A DNA stretch of 52,055 nucleotides from Pseudomonadota bacterium (GCA_027623205.1 JAQBYC010000018.1:1-52055); one strand, 5' to 3'. Positions 1-9,220 are shown, counted from the stretch's first letter. The notes: a model not told the origin generated them from the sequence alone. Program-made: numbers and translations.

Positions 1-92
1 GTGAACCTCCCTGAAACGATTCACCAACATTGATTCAGACTTCGCGACAATTGGAAAGGGCACATATGAGTCTCAATCAACGCAATCTGGTA

Positions 93-1583
93 TTAGGCGT
101 TGTTGGCCCGCCAGATGCTGTCGTCGTCAATGGGATAGGTGGCCTGGGTCAGCTGGGTATAGGTGAAGCGCCTCAGGTTGGAGGCACAGACGCCCGGCGT
201 GTCCACATAGATTTCACCCTTGGCGAAGGCGCGAAAATGGGCCTGCCAGGCGATGGCGGATTTCACCACAATAATTTTCTGCGCTTCAGCTACAATCCCA
301 GCCGCGGCCAGGTGATCGGCATCAAAGGGCATGGCTTTTGCCTCGGTCAGCATCACCGTCACCCCGTCGGCCTGAACAACTGCGACTTCGCCCAGATCGA
401 TCCGCTGTCCAGTCATATAGTCACCGCGGCGTTGATAACGGACCCGTTGCTGGAAGATGATTTCACCCACCAGGGGCACGGGCGGGCCGTGCAGATCATC
501 GGATTTTCCGCCTACCATGCCACTGAATATGGCGTCCACGCCAAGGGCCTTGGCGGCTGCGACCGCCTGACCGTCACACAGGACGATGACGGCATTGCGG
601 GCGGACTGATCAAGCAATTCGGCCAGGATGCTCGTGCCATCCGCTGGCGCTCCACCACCGGCATTATCGGCGACGTCGACCAGAATTATGGGACCCTCCG
701 GCGCTGCGATGGCGCTGCGCACGGCCTCTTCCACGCCGACCAGACCGGCATCGAAATCGCCGCGTTGGCGCCAGATGGTCGTCGCCAGATCATCGGCGAT
801 CCGTGAGGTGTGGTCGATATCGTCGCCCTGCACCAAGACACCGACGCCCAGATGCGCCACGTCCGCGTAGGGAAAACCCCAGGCGATCGAGGCAGACCAG
901 ATTTCGCCCCAGTTTTCCATATCGTGCATTTTCGCCATGATGGCCGCCACTGGCGCGGCCGCCGTACCTTGTACCTGCGGCGGCGGCGCAAAGGGCAGCT
1001 TGCGCAGGATTTTCGCCGGGCGTCTGGCGCTCCACAACATGCGATGCAGCAACCGCGCCGCTTCTGCGCCACGATCACCCATGTCGTTGTGGGGATAAGT
1101 GTCATAGCCCACCAGGGCATCGGCGCCCGCGATCAAGGCGTCGGACAAATTGGCGTGCAGGTCAAAGGTCGCGACCATGGGCGTGCCGTTGGGCAATTGC
1201 CGACGGATCGCGGCCAGAAAATCCGCGTCGGCCTCTGGCGCGCCTTCCGCTACACAGGCGCCATGCAGGTGGATCAGAACGCCGTCAATCGGGCCGGCGG
1301 CGGCAAGCAGGTCCAGGCTGCGCCGTACCAGGGTCTGGTAGGCTGCCGCCGCGATCAGGCCCGACGGTATCGCCCCGGCGAACAGGCCGGGTATCAGGTT
1401 CAGGTCAAGCTCCAGGGCGGCGCGCATGGCGCCGCCGATTTCGGTATTGGTATCGGCAAAAGCCGCGAACAGGGCATCGCCTTCGGCGTACTGGTAGGCA
1501 TGGAAAGCCTCCAGCCCGGTTCGTCCTTTGGCAAAGGTATTGGTTTCGTGCCAGATGCCAGTGATGAAAACGCGTTTTGCCAT
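93..1583 (-). CDS. M81 family metallopeptidase (MlrC/microcystinase C-like)
   Basis: The 496-residue protein opens with MAKRVFITGIWHETNTF, the N-terminal signature of the M81/DUF1485 family whose best-known member, MlrC, hydrolyses linear peptides in microcystin breakdown. Inside it are the family's acidic and histidine-rich stretches, including TFDLHANLSD (about 139-148) and VGYDTYPHNDMGDRG (about 158-172), which hold probable zinc ligands. The length is normal for the family, there is no signal peptide, and a cytoplasmic enzyme is expected. It lies 27 bp downstream of an MFS transporter gene on the same strand, so uptake and hydrolysis of a small peptide or amide may be coupled. Most family members have no known substrate, and the MlrC name should not be read as microcystin degradation. 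Confidence 0.85.
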   Translation of the reverse strand: MAKRVFITGIWHETNTFAKGRTGLEAFHAYQYAEGDALFAAFADTNTEIGGAMRAALELDLNLIPGLFAGAIPSGLIAAAAYQTLVRRSLDLLAAAGPIDGVLIHLHGACVAEGAPEADADFLAAIRRQLPNGTPMVATFDLHANLSDALIAGADALVGYDTYPHNDMGDRGAEAARLLHRMLWSARRPAKILRKLPFAPPPQVQGTAAAPVAAIMAKMHDMENWGEIWSASIAWGFPYADVAHLGVGVLVQGDDIDHTSRIADDLATTIWRQRGDFDAGLVGVEEAVRSAIAAPEGPIILVDVADNAGGGAPADGTSILAELLDQSARNAVIVLCDGQAVAAAKALGVDAIFSGMVGGKSDDLHGPPVPLVGEIIFQQRVRYQRRGDYMTGQRIDLGEVAVVQADGVTVMLTEAKAMPFDADHLAAAGIVAEAQKIIVVKSAIAWQAHFRAFAKGEIYVDTPGVCASNLRRFTYTQLTQATYPIDDDSIWRANNA

Positions 1584-1610
1584 GGCGCGAATATGGCGTG
1601 ATTTACGGCT

Positions 1611-2780
1611 TCATGACAAGTTCATACGCGCACCATCCCAGGTTTTAGCCAACAGCATTCCTGCCGACAGACTGCATGCGGCGATGCCGGCCATGAAGAA
1701 ATAGGCGCCGTTGGCGAATTCCTGATACAGCATGCCGGCTATGGCCATGACCAGACCAACGGCGATACCGGCGCCGACCGCGCCATGCAGGCTTTGTGCC
1801 GTGGCGGACATTTCCGGCGGGGCGGCGCGGGCGATGAAATGCATGGCGCCCAAATGCGCGGCACCGAAGGTAAAGGCATGCAATCCTTGGGTCAGCAGTG
1901 CCAGCCATAGGGCATCGGACAATCCCATGGCGGTCCAGCGCACCACCCCCGCCAGGGCGCCCAGGACCAGCAGGTTGGCCGCGCCAAAGCGCGCTAGCAG
2001 GCGATTGCCCAACCAGAACAGGATGATTTCCGCTGCCACCGCTTCGGCCCACAGGGCGCCGATCAGGGTATCGGAGAAACCGACGCTGCGCCAATGCAGG
2101 GTGGCGAAACCATACAGCACCGCGTGGCTGGCATTGCCCAGCCCTCCCGCCAGCAAAAACAACAGGAATACCGGTTGCCGCAATAACCGCCCCATGGCGC
2201 CCGTCCGCGCAGGGGTCAGGGGGGTTGCCCGGCGTTCATCGGGCAGCAGGGCGCAGGCCAGCAATACCACGGTCAGCAGGGTCAGTATGGCCCATAGCAC
2301 GGACCAGGAGCCAAAGGCCGCCAGCATGGGTCCGCCGGCGGCGGAGGTCGTAATGAAGGTGACCGAACCCCAGATCCGCAGCCGGCCGTAATCCAGGCCC
2401 AGGCGGTAGACCGCTCCCAGGACCACCGTCTCGCCCATGGGTATGATCGAAGAGAACGCCACCGAGGCGATCAGATTGACCATAAGGAGTCCCCAAAATC
2501 CCTTGGCGAAAAGGAAACAGAGAAAACCCAGCATGGCGGCTCCGGACAGTAACAACAGGGGCCGTCGCCGCTCGCCCCGGCGATCGGCCCATTGCGCGAT
2601 CAGAGGATTGGCCAGCACGCGGAGCCAAAGGCCGGCCGATAGCAGCAGACCGATTTCGGTGGCCGACAGGCCGCGCGCTTTCAGGAAAACCGGCCAGAAC
2701 GGCGCCATCACTCCAACCACGGCGAAGACCGCGCCGAAATAAAATGAGAGGTGCCAAGCCCGAAGCATTGTTACGCGCAT
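1611..2780 (-). CDS. MFS transporter, phenylpropionate permease (PPP) type
   Basis: A protein of about 389 residues with some twelve hydrophobic segments. The motif DYGRLRIWGS followed by VTFI is typical of the PPP/HcaT-like branch of the major facilitator superfamily, as is QWADRRGERRRP after the second span. An upstream in-frame GTG-type start would add 17 unconvincing residues. I prefer the ATG of MRVTMLRAWHL because the first membrane span (SFYFGAVFAVVG) follows directly; MLRAWHL, four codons on, is also possible. It is divergent from the crotonase at 2862, leaving about 80 bp for two promoters, and probably forms an operon with the M81 peptidase gene. Its substrate cannot be read from the sequence; an organic anion or small amide is likely. 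Confidence 0.82.
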   Translation of the reverse strand: MRVTMLRAWHLSFYFGAVFAVVGVMAPFWPVFLKARGLSATEIGLLLSAGLWLRVLANPLIAQWADRRGERRRPLLLLSGAAMLGFLCFLFAKGFWGLLMVNLIASVAFSSIIPMGETVVLGAVYRLGLDYGRLRIWGSVTFITTSAAGGPMLAAFGSWSVLWAILTLLTVVLLACALLPDERRATPLTPARTGAMGRLLRQPVFLLFLLAGGLGNASHAVLYGFATLHWRSVGFSDTLIGALWAEAVAAEIILFWLGNRLLARFGAANLLVLGALAGVVRWTAMGLSDALWLALLTQGLHAFTFGAAHLGAMHFIARAAPPEMSATAQSLHGAVGAGIAVGLVMAIAGMLYQEFANGAYFFMAGIAACSLSAGMLLAKTWDGARMNLS

Positions 2781-2861
2781 AGTTCCGATTTGACCTATCA
2801 CATTGCCAGCAGCGCGGCTGAATGTAACCATAAAGCAGTTTGGGTGAATGGAGGAACGTCA

Positions 2862-3656
2862 ATGAATTACGATAAGTATACTTGTTTCCAAGCCAGCCGA
2901 CTGGGCCGTGTTCTGACCCTGACCATGAACCGTCCAGACCAATTGAACGCCGTCAATAAGGACATGCATGACGAACTGGGCAGCATTTTCTATGACGCCC
3001 AACTGGATGATGATGCCGACGTTATCGTCCTGACCGGCGCCGGGCGGGCTTTTTCCGCCGGTGGTGACCTGGCAATGATGAAGCGCATCGCCGATGGTTC
3101 CGACGAGCCCATGTTGCGCCTGGTTGATGCCAAGCGGATTGTCTTTTCCCTGCTTGATCTGGAAAAGCCGATTATTGCCGCCGTCAACGGCCATGCCATG
3201 GGCCTGGGCGCCACCATAGCCTTGTTGTGCGATACCATCTTCATGTCATCGAAAGCCAAGATCGGCGATCCGCATGTCAAGATCGGTGTGGTGGCTGGTG
3301 ATGGCGGCTGTGTCATCTGGCCGCAATTGATCGGCTATGCCAAAGCCAAGGAGTACCTGATGACCGGCGATCCCATTGGCGCCGAGGATGCCGAGCGCTT
3401 GGGCCTGATCAACCATGTGACCTTGCCGGAGGAAACCCTGACGGCGGCCCAGGCCTTTGCCAAGCGCCTGGCCGACGGCCCCACGGCGGCGATCCGCTGG
3501 ACCAAGGTTTCCGCCAACATCGGCCTGAAGCAATTGGCCCATTCGATCATGGATACTTCGTTGGCCTATGAATGGCTGACCTTCCAATCGGCTGATCACA
3601 AGGAGGCGATCAGCGCCTTTCTGGAAAAACGCGAGCCGGTCTTCGGCAATACCTGA
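2862..3656 (+). CDS. crotonase-family protein (enoyl-CoA hydratase/isomerase fold)
   Basis: The start is the ATG at 2862, behind a strong GGAGG. The 264-residue protein has the crotonase fold: an N-terminal TMNRPDQLNAV strand-loop, the oxyanion-hole segment GRAFSAGGDLAMM, and the second oxyanion region NGHAMGLGATIALLCD. The two glutamates used by classical enoyl-CoA hydratase (rat Glu144 in GGGCE and Glu164 in QPE) are replaced here: the first position is Thr (GLGAT) and the second is His (DPHV). A standard hydratase reaction is therefore unlikely, and an isomerase, decarboxylase or thioesterase variant is more plausible. A GST gene follows about 85 bp downstream on the same strand. Confidence 0.85.
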   Translation: MNYDKYTCFQASRLGRVLTLTMNRPDQLNAVNKDMHDELGSIFYDAQLDDDADVIVLTGAGRAFSAGGDLAMMKRIADGSDEPMLRLVDAKRIVFSLLDLEKPIIAAVNGHAMGLGATIALLCDTIFMSSKAKIGDPHVKIGVVAGDGGCVIWPQLIGYAKAKEYLMTGDPIGAEDAERLGLINHVTLPEETLTAAQAFAKRLADGPTAAIRWTKVSANIGLKQLAHSIMDTSLAYEWLTFQSADHKEAISAFLEKREPVFGNT

Positions 3657-3741
3657 TAGGATTGCTGCAACAGATTGGCCTTTGCCCTGCCCGGCGTTTG
3701 CCTGGGCATCCAGGCCGCATTTTGGGAAAAGGAACGCCGTG

Positions 3742-4359
3742 ATGTTGAAAGTTTATGGCCGCAGCAATTCGGTCAACGTCCAGAAAGTCATGTGGGTGAT
3801 TGGCGAGCTGGGCCTGGACAGCGAGCGCCTGGACGTGGGCGGGCCGTTTGGCCAGAATGACCAGGATTGGTATCTGGCCCTGAACCCCATGGGCCGGGTG
3901 CCGGTGCTGGATGACGATGGATACGTCCTCTGGGAAAGCCATTCCATCATCCGTTACCTGGCGCGGCAGTATGGCAGCGATCTGTATCCCAGCGATGCCA
4001 AGGCCTGTGGCGACGCGGACAAGTGGATGGACTGGCAGATCGGCTTTCAGCAACCAGCCATAACGCCGGCGTTTTGGGGTTTGATCCGCACGCCCGAAGC
4101 TGACCGGGACATGGCCGCCATTCATGCTGCGTCAAAGGAAACCGCGGCGCTGCAAGGCATCGTGGACCGGCACCTGCAGGGACGCGACTTCATGGCCGGC
4201 AAGCATTTGACTCTTGCCGATATCCCCGTCGGCGCCATGACCTACCGCTGGTACGGCCTGGAGGTGGAGCATCCGAATTACCCGAACCTGCGCGCCTGGT
4301 ACGACCGCCTGACCCAGCGCCCGGCCTACCGGGAACATGTGATGTTGCCCATAACATAG
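3742..4359 (+). CDS. glutathione S-transferase family protein
   Basis: The 205-residue cytosolic GST begins at the ATG of MLKVYGRSNSVNVQK; an earlier in-frame start would add 20 residues that do not look coded. The thioredoxin-like N-terminal domain carries Ser8/Ser10 near the usual catalytic position, the cis-proline segment GRVPVLDDDG, and the glutathione-contacting WESHSIIRYLA. The all-helical C-terminal domain includes GKHLTLADIPVG, the conserved folding motif. It is probably cotranscribed with the preceding crotonase, so it may act on a catabolic intermediate or protect against an electrophile. It is convergent with the ureidoglycolate lyase gene. The GST class cannot be assigned with confidence. 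Confidence 0.88.
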   Translation: MLKVYGRSNSVNVQKVMWVIGELGLDSERLDVGGPFGQNDQDWYLALNPMGRVPVLDDDGYVLWESHSIIRYLARQYGSDLYPSDAKACGDADKWMDWQIGFQQPAITPAFWGLIRTPEADRDMAAIHAASKETAALQGIVDRHLQGRDFMAGKHLTLADIPVGAMTYRWYGLEVEHPNYPNLRAWYDRLTQRPAYREHVMLPIT

Positions 4360-4435
4360 GCTTACCTGAGGCTGCATGGGGCGGCTCTGCGCGCGTCGGC
4401 GTTGAGCAGCTCTAAAATACAATTACGTGGTGCTG

Positions 4436-4921
4436 TTACGCGACGTTGAGACGGAATGGTTCCGGCAGCGTGCTCCAATCCTCGTCCCGGGGTCCGCCGT
4501 CCATGTACATCAATAACGCAAATGTCGAGGGGCGGTCCAAACTGGTGAGGGGAAAATGCCAAGTGCCCGCGTTGTAGTTTATGCCGACCTGCCCCGGTAC
4601 AATGAAGGCACGTAAAGTTGACAAATCAGGCGGGCCGTCTTTGCCTTGCTGCGCGGCTGCGATCACTAAATAGCGGTCGCAGTCGAGCGGCAAAAACGCC
4701 TGCGACGACAACGGGTGCCGCTCCATCTTTATCACCTCGATGGGAAGTTTCTTGGGCGGCAAGGCCCGCACCACGCCAAGATTGATGGCAAGGCCGGGCC
4801 GGCCGTTGGATAGCTGGGCCACATAGTCGCTACGGTTATCTGGCCCCGGGTCGGACAACACCTGCCCATAGGGTTCAAACGCGGCTTCTTGAATCGGTCG
4901 AGCGACGAGTTCGCGCATCAT
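4436..4921 (-). CDS. allA: ureidoglycolate lyase family protein (AllA-like)
   Basis: A protein of about 161 residues matching the AllA family along its length: KMERHPLSSQAFLPL, then PDLSTLRAFIV, GINYNAGTWHFPL and a C-terminal MDGGPRDEDW. AllA releases urea from ureidoglycolate to give glyoxylate in purine/allantoin breakdown. The motif with the conserved glutamate and His (ERHP) and the Trp-His pair (GTWH) are both present. I place the start at the tandem ATGATG at 4921/4918 because AAGAGGAAC lies just upstream; the longer 185-residue reading adds 24 residues with no family match. The gene stands alone, but its role fits with the PuuE-like, amidase and aminotransferase genes at 39.4-43 kb. 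Some AllA-fold proteins act on other ureides. Confidence 0.8.
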   Translation of the reverse strand: MMRELVARPIQEAAFEPYGQVLSDPGPDNRSDYVAQLSNGRPGLAINLGVVRALPPKKLPIEVIKMERHPLSSQAFLPLDCDRYLVIAAAQQGKDGPPDLSTLRAFIVPGQVGINYNAGTWHFPLTSLDRPSTFALLMYMDGGPRDEDWSTLPEPFRLNVA

Positions 4922-5030
4922 GTTCCTCTTAGGGCCAGGGCCATAAATCATCGGGGATATCGACCCTCGCATACATTGACCATGGTCCTCCACTAAATTT
5001 GCCCATGGCCGCTACTGCTGGGTTTGCGAA

Positions 5031-6551
5031 TTACGGCGACTCGGTTTGCGTTTTGGCGCCGCCCAACTGTTCAATGATGCGGAATTTCTGCACTTTGCCC
5101 ATGGGGTTGCGCGGTAGTTCGCCGACGACTTCGATCCGGCGCGGGACCTTGAAGCCGGCCAGGCGTTCGCGGCAGAAGGCTTCCAGGTCCGCCCCGTCGA
5201 TGCGGGCGCCGGCGCGGGGCACCACCATAGCCGTGACCATTTCGCCCCAGCGCTGGTCGGGCAGGCCGACCACGGCGGCCTCCAGGATGTCCGGGTGTTC
5301 GTGCACGATGCGCTCCACCTCCGCCGTGTAGATGTTCTCGCCGCCCGAGATGATCATGTCCTTCTTGCGGTCGACGATGCACAGGCGGCCATCGGCCTGC
5401 CAGATGCCGATGTCGCCGGACATCACATAGCCCCGGTGCCGGACCGCCTCGGTCGCCTCGGGCCGGCCCAGATAGCCGTCAAAATGGGTCAGGCTTTTCA
5501 CCGCCACTTCGCCGGCCTCGCCCACGCCGCAGGGCTCGCCCGCTTCGTTGAAGACGGCGACCTCGTTGCCGAATGTGGGCCAGCCCACGGAATGGGCCAA
5601 CAGGGTGTCCGGGTCCTTCACCTCGAAGGTCACCCAGCCGCCCTCGGTCCAGCCATAGGCCTCGGTAACCCGGGCCCTGTGGAACATCGCCATGGCGGTG
5701 CGGGTCAAGGACAGCGGCCCCGGCGCACCGGACGAGAGCATCAAGCGGAGGGCATCGACGGGCGGTTTGTCCAGGCGGCGCCATTCCTCTTCCAACATGG
5801 CGGTCATGGAGGGTACCAGGAAGGCGAACGTGCAATGCGCGGCTAACTCAGCCAGGGCCAGTTCGGCGCGGAACTCCGGCATGATGCGGACCCGGGCGCC
5901 GATGCACAGCGCCGCCATGGACAGCCCGGCATAGGACAGATGGAACAGCGGCCCCGGCACCAGCATGACCTGATCCGCCGTCAAACCGAACTCCCAGCCC
6001 CAGCGCATCAGGGCGGTCAGGTAGTGGTCGTTGGAATACAACGCGCCCTTGGGGAAACCCGTGGTGCCGGAGGTATAGCCGACCACGCAGGGTTCCGACC
6101 CGCGCCGGGCTTCACCCAATTCGGGCCGGGCAACGGTGGCGGGCGTGGCGATATCCTCGACCCGGAACACCTGGGCGCCGTGGGCGGCGCCGACCTTACC
6201 GGCGACCTTGGCGAAGGCGCCCCCGGTCAGGATCACTTTCGCATCGGCGTCCTGGACCACAAAGGCGATTTCCGGTTCCGCCAGGCGGGTAGAGATGGGC
6301 ACCGCCGCCACACCCGCCATCTGGCAGGCCAGATAGGCCAGAACCGCATCGGCGTTGTTGGGCAGCAGCAGGGCGGCCATACGGCCATGGCGCCCTGCCG
6401 GCGCCGCCGCAAGGATCGCCGCAAGCGCCACCACCCGGCACCAGGCCTGGCCATAGGTTAGGCTGGGACCACCCTCCAAAACTTCGATGGCGATGCGGTC
6501 AGGATGGGCCAGCGCCCGGATGGCGACATTTTCCGCAATGGAAAGGCGCAT
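5031..6551 (-). CDS. AMP-forming acyl-CoA synthetase/ligase
   Basis: A 506-residue ANL-superfamily adenylating enzyme that activates a carboxylic acid through an acyl-AMP, usually to a CoA thioester. The P-loop-like core A3 is YTSGTTGFPKG (159-169), followed by AYGWTEGG (A5), the SGDIG/DRKKDMIISGGENIY hinge segment (A7-A8) and the C-terminal PRNPMGKVQKF with catalytic Lys486 (A10). It is the last gene of a four-gene operon, 10 bp after the beta-ketoacyl synthase. That arrangement suggests it activates the acid that the synthase or downstream enzymes use. The chain length and aromatic versus aliphatic preference cannot be told from the sequence. Confidence 0.9.
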   Translation of the reverse strand: MRLSIAENVAIRALAHPDRIAIEVLEGGPSLTYGQAWCRVVALAAILAAAPAGRHGRMAALLLPNNADAVLAYLACQMAGVAAVPISTRLAEPEIAFVVQDADAKVILTGGAFAKVAGKVGAAHGAQVFRVEDIATPATVARPELGEARRGSEPCVVGYTSGTTGFPKGALYSNDHYLTALMRWGWEFGLTADQVMLVPGPLFHLSYAGLSMAALCIGARVRIMPEFRAELALAELAAHCTFAFLVPSMTAMLEEEWRRLDKPPVDALRLMLSSGAPGPLSLTRTAMAMFHRARVTEAYGWTEGGWVTFEVKDPDTLLAHSVGWPTFGNEVAVFNEAGEPCGVGEAGEVAVKSLTHFDGYLGRPEATEAVRHRGYVMSGDIGIWQADGRLCIVDRKKDMIISGGENIYTAEVERIVHEHPDILEAAVVGLPDQRWGEMVTAMVVPRAGARIDGADLEAFCRERLAGFKVPRRIEVVGELPRNPMGKVQKFRIIEQLGGAKTQTESP

Positions 6552-6561
6552 TGGCGGCGTC

Positions 6562-7821
6562 CTAATCGCGGCTCAACACGACCGAGGCATTCTGTCCACC
6601 GAAACCGAACGCATTCACCTGCAGGCAGCGGATCTTTACGTCTTTCGGCCGGCCGTGAACGATCTCGAAATCAGCTTCCGGATCGGGTTCGTCGGTATTG
6701 GCAATATGCGTCAGGCGGTCCTCGGCCATGCCCAGCAGGCCTGTAATGACCGCCATGGCGCCCGACGACGCGCCGGAATGGCCGATATGTCCCTTGATGG
6801 AGGCGACTGGCAGACCGCGCCCGCCATGCACCTTGTTGATGGCGCGAATTTCCGCCGTATCCCCCTTGGGCGTGCCGGTGGCATGTGCGAGGAGGGCGTC
6901 GATATCGCCCGCCCTCAGGCCCGCATCGCCCAGGGCCAGTTCCATGGCGCGGGCTTCCCAAATACCCGAAGGGTCCGGTGAAGATGGATGGAAGCCGTCC
7001 GCCAAAGAGCCATAGCCGCGCAAATAGCCAAAAATATGCGCGCCACGGGCCCGGGCATGTTCGGCCCGTTCCAGGACCAGCACCCCGGCGCCCTCTCCGG
7101 TGACGATACCGCTGCGTTTGACATCAAAGGGCAACATGGCCCGATTGGGGTCATGGGAGGGGGCCTCCATGCCGTAAAGGTTGGCGGTATGGAACAGCAC
7201 AGGCACGAAGTTCCCGTCCCGGCCGCCGCCCGCCAAGCTGATACCTCCTTCGGTGCCACCGGCTATGGCCACATCCGCTTCACCCCGTTCGATCAGGCGT
7301 GCGGCGGTGCCGATGGCATCCAGGGACGAGGCGCAGGCGGTCGTCACGGTCAGCGAAGGGCCGTGCAAGCCGTAGCGCATGGCGATTTGCGCCGCCGCCA
7401 TGTTCGGCCAGATCTGGATCATCGTCTTGCGCGGCACGGCATCGGGGCCGCCGGTGTCGAGGGCATACTGCGCCTTCATCACCGCCCGTACGCCGCCGAT
7501 CGAGGTGCCATTGACCACCGCCGTGCGCAGGGGATCCAAATCGCCCCAATCGCCTACACCGGCTTGACGCACCGCCTGTTCGGCCGCGGCAAGGGTGAAC
7601 TGGGCAAACAGATCAGTGCCGTCCTCCACCCGCCGGTCCATCCAGTCGCTGGGATCGAAATCCTGGATCGTGGCCTGCCAGGCGTCCCGCCCTGCAACCT
7701 TGTCGGCCCAGGGCGAGGCCTTGATGGCTGTTTCTCCCGCCAGCATGCGGCGATGAAAATCAGCTGTATCCGTGCCCAGGGCGGAAACGATGCCGGTCCC
7801 GGTAATCGCAATTTCGATCAT
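6562..7821 (-). CDS. beta-ketoacyl synthase (FabF-like, KAS II fold)
   Basis: The 419-residue condensing enzyme starts at MIEIAITGTGIVSALG, the usual beginning of the fold. The catalytic triad is intact: Cys163 in TTACASS, His313 in HATGTPKGD and His348 in KGHIGHSG. The gatekeeper region at the C-terminus (NAFGFGGQNAS) is also standard. It would perform decarboxylative Claisen condensation between an acyl thioester and malonyl-ACP or -CoA. No acyl carrier protein, ketoreductase or malonyl transferase lies nearby, and the flanking genes are an HpaB-type flavoprotein (10 bp upstream) and an acyl-CoA ligase (10 bp downstream). This is therefore probably a specialised synthase, not the housekeeping FabF. 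Confidence 0.9.
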   Translation of the reverse strand: MIEIAITGTGIVSALGTDTADFHRRMLAGETAIKASPWADKVAGRDAWQATIQDFDPSDWMDRRVEDGTDLFAQFTLAAAEQAVRQAGVGDWGDLDPLRTAVVNGTSIGGVRAVMKAQYALDTGGPDAVPRKTMIQIWPNMAAAQIAMRYGLHGPSLTVTTACASSLDAIGTAARLIERGEADVAIAGGTEGGISLAGGGRDGNFVPVLFHTANLYGMEAPSHDPNRAMLPFDVKRSGIVTGEGAGVLVLERAEHARARGAHIFGYLRGYGSLADGFHPSSPDPSGIWEARAMELALGDAGLRAGDIDALLAHATGTPKGDTAEIRAINKVHGGRGLPVASIKGHIGHSGASSGAMAVITGLLGMAEDRLTHIANTDEPDPEADFEIVHGRPKDVKIRCLQVNAFGFGGQNASVVLSRD

Positions 7822-7831
7822 TCTGGCGCTC

Positions 7832-9220
7832 CTATTCCGCGGCGGCCTGCGCCTCGATATGGGCGGATTGCAGGGCGCTGCTTTTGGCCCCTTCCAGGTC
7901 ATAGTGGCGTCGGGTCACGATGCGCTGGGCGTAAAGACCACCGCCGGCCTGCAGGTTGGTGACGAAGCGCCAACCGCCATAGGAATCCGCGGTGATGTCG
8001 CGAATGGCGTGGAACAGCTTCATCCGGTACTCGCCCGATGCCCCATTGCCGCCTGCCATGTATTTGCGCACCAGGGCGCCGACTTCGTTATTTTCCAGAT
8101 CAGCGATGCTCGGCGCGGTAACGATGGAGCCGCCGGAGATATCATGCAGATGGCGGACGATTTGGCTGTAGTTGGCGGCGCCATGGTATTTGCCGGCATT
8201 GATATACAGCTCGTTCGGAAAGGCTGCGCCGTCGGGACCGAAATCGCAATTGAATATCGCTGCTTCCAACGCGGCCCGGATCAAGGTGGCGTGAATGATC
8301 ATGTCCGAGATCTTTTCCCGCACATGACCGACCCGCTCCAGGCCATTGGCCTCGGCGATCAATTGCGCGAAGCCCACCAGCTTGTCCGCCTCGTCAGCCA
8401 GGGCCGAAAGGCTGCCCAGGCGTTCCCAAAGGCCAAGGGAATGGGCGAAGGTGGCGGCATACTTGATCTCGCCATCCAGAAAAATGCGATCATTCGGAAC
8501 AAAAACATCGTCGAAAATGACAAAGCCTTCAGGGCAATGATTTGTCGCGGAAATAGGGAAATCGCGCACATCCGCGTGCCGTGGCGCATACGAGGTGTTG
8601 ACGATTTTCACCCCCGGCGTGTTGACCGCGACGCAACAGGCGATGGCGTAGTCATCCTCTCCCGGTTTCATGGCCTTGGTGGGGATGGTCAGCAATTCAT
8701 GACCCAGCGAGGCACCGGTGATGTGCAGCTTGGCGCCACGAATGACCACGCCGTCCGCGCGTCGTTCCACCACCCGGCAGTATGAATCCGGATCAATTTG
8801 CTTGCCGGGCGGCAGGCTGCGGTCGCCCTTGGCATCGGTGATGCACTGGGTGATACGCCGATCCTGCCGCTGCATTGTCTCCACATAGGCCATGATGCGC
8901 TTGGTATAGACCGGCATGTCGGGCATGCGGCCGGCAGCAGTGATCAGGGTCATGATCGAACTGTAGGTGACGTGCGCCAGCATATCGGCGCTGTGCAACA
9001 GCGGGATGCGGTCTTTCAATTCCTGGGCCGAATGGGGAATGCCCATCAGGGGACTGCGGGCATCGGCCGCGGGCGAATAGAAACGGTCATAACAATCGGC
9101 GACCACATTGGTGGCAATGCCCAATATCGGATGGCCGGGGATATCATCGACCCGTTCGCCTTCGAAATAGGTGGCCCGGCCGTCGTCGAGGGACGCCCGA
9201 TACTGCTCGCCTGTCATCAT
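7832..9220 (-). CDS. 4-hydroxyphenylacetate 3-hydroxylase (HpaB)-family flavoprotein
   Basis: The 462-residue protein has the acyl-CoA dehydrogenase-like HpaB fold: an N-terminal YRASLDDGRATYFEGERV, a central DAKGDRSLPP and VIRGAKLHITGAS flavin/substrate region, and a C-terminal helical bundle. The central motifs (DxKGDR, RIVERRxDGVVIRGAK-type) resemble 4-hydroxybutyryl-CoA dehydratase as well as hydroxylases. The dehydratase holds its iron-sulfur cluster with three cysteines and one histidine; the corresponding stretches here (LLHSADMLAHVTYSS and HSLGLWERLGSL) have no cysteine. It is therefore more likely a reduced-flavin hydroxylase or an uncharacterised CoA-ester enzyme. It lies between the ICL-like lyase and the beta-ketoacyl synthase in one operon. 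No flavin reductase partner gene is adjacent. Confidence 0.85.
   Translation of the reverse strand: MMTGEQYRASLDDGRATYFEGERVDDIPGHPILGIATNVVADCYDRFYSPAADARSPLMGIPHSAQELKDRIPLLHSADMLAHVTYSSIMTLITAAGRMPDMPVYTKRIMAYVETMQRQDRRITQCITDAKGDRSLPPGKQIDPDSYCRVVERRADGVVIRGAKLHITGASLGHELLTIPTKAMKPGEDDYAIACCVAVNTPGVKIVNTSYAPRHADVRDFPISATNHCPEGFVIFDDVFVPNDRIFLDGEIKYAATFAHSLGLWERLGSLSALADEADKLVGFAQLIAEANGLERVGHVREKISDMIIHATLIRAALEAAIFNCDFGPDGAAFPNELYINAGKYHGAANYSQIVRHLHDISGGSIVTAPSIADLENNEVGALVRKYMAGGNGASGEYRMKLFHAIRDITADSYGGWRFVTNLQAGGGLYAQRIVTRRHYDLEGAKSSALQSAHIEAQAAAE

Noticed and set aside
1-92. Possible gene end at the left edge
   Set aside because: No frame with recognisable coding content; too short to judge.
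30-806. Long plus-strand open frame opposite the M81 peptidase gene
   Set aside because: Antisense shadow of a well-supported family member; such long shadows are common in this G+C-rich DNA.
7832-9220. 4-hydroxybutyryl-CoA dehydratase
   Set aside because: Motifs are similar but the iron-sulfur ligands needed for that reaction are not found.
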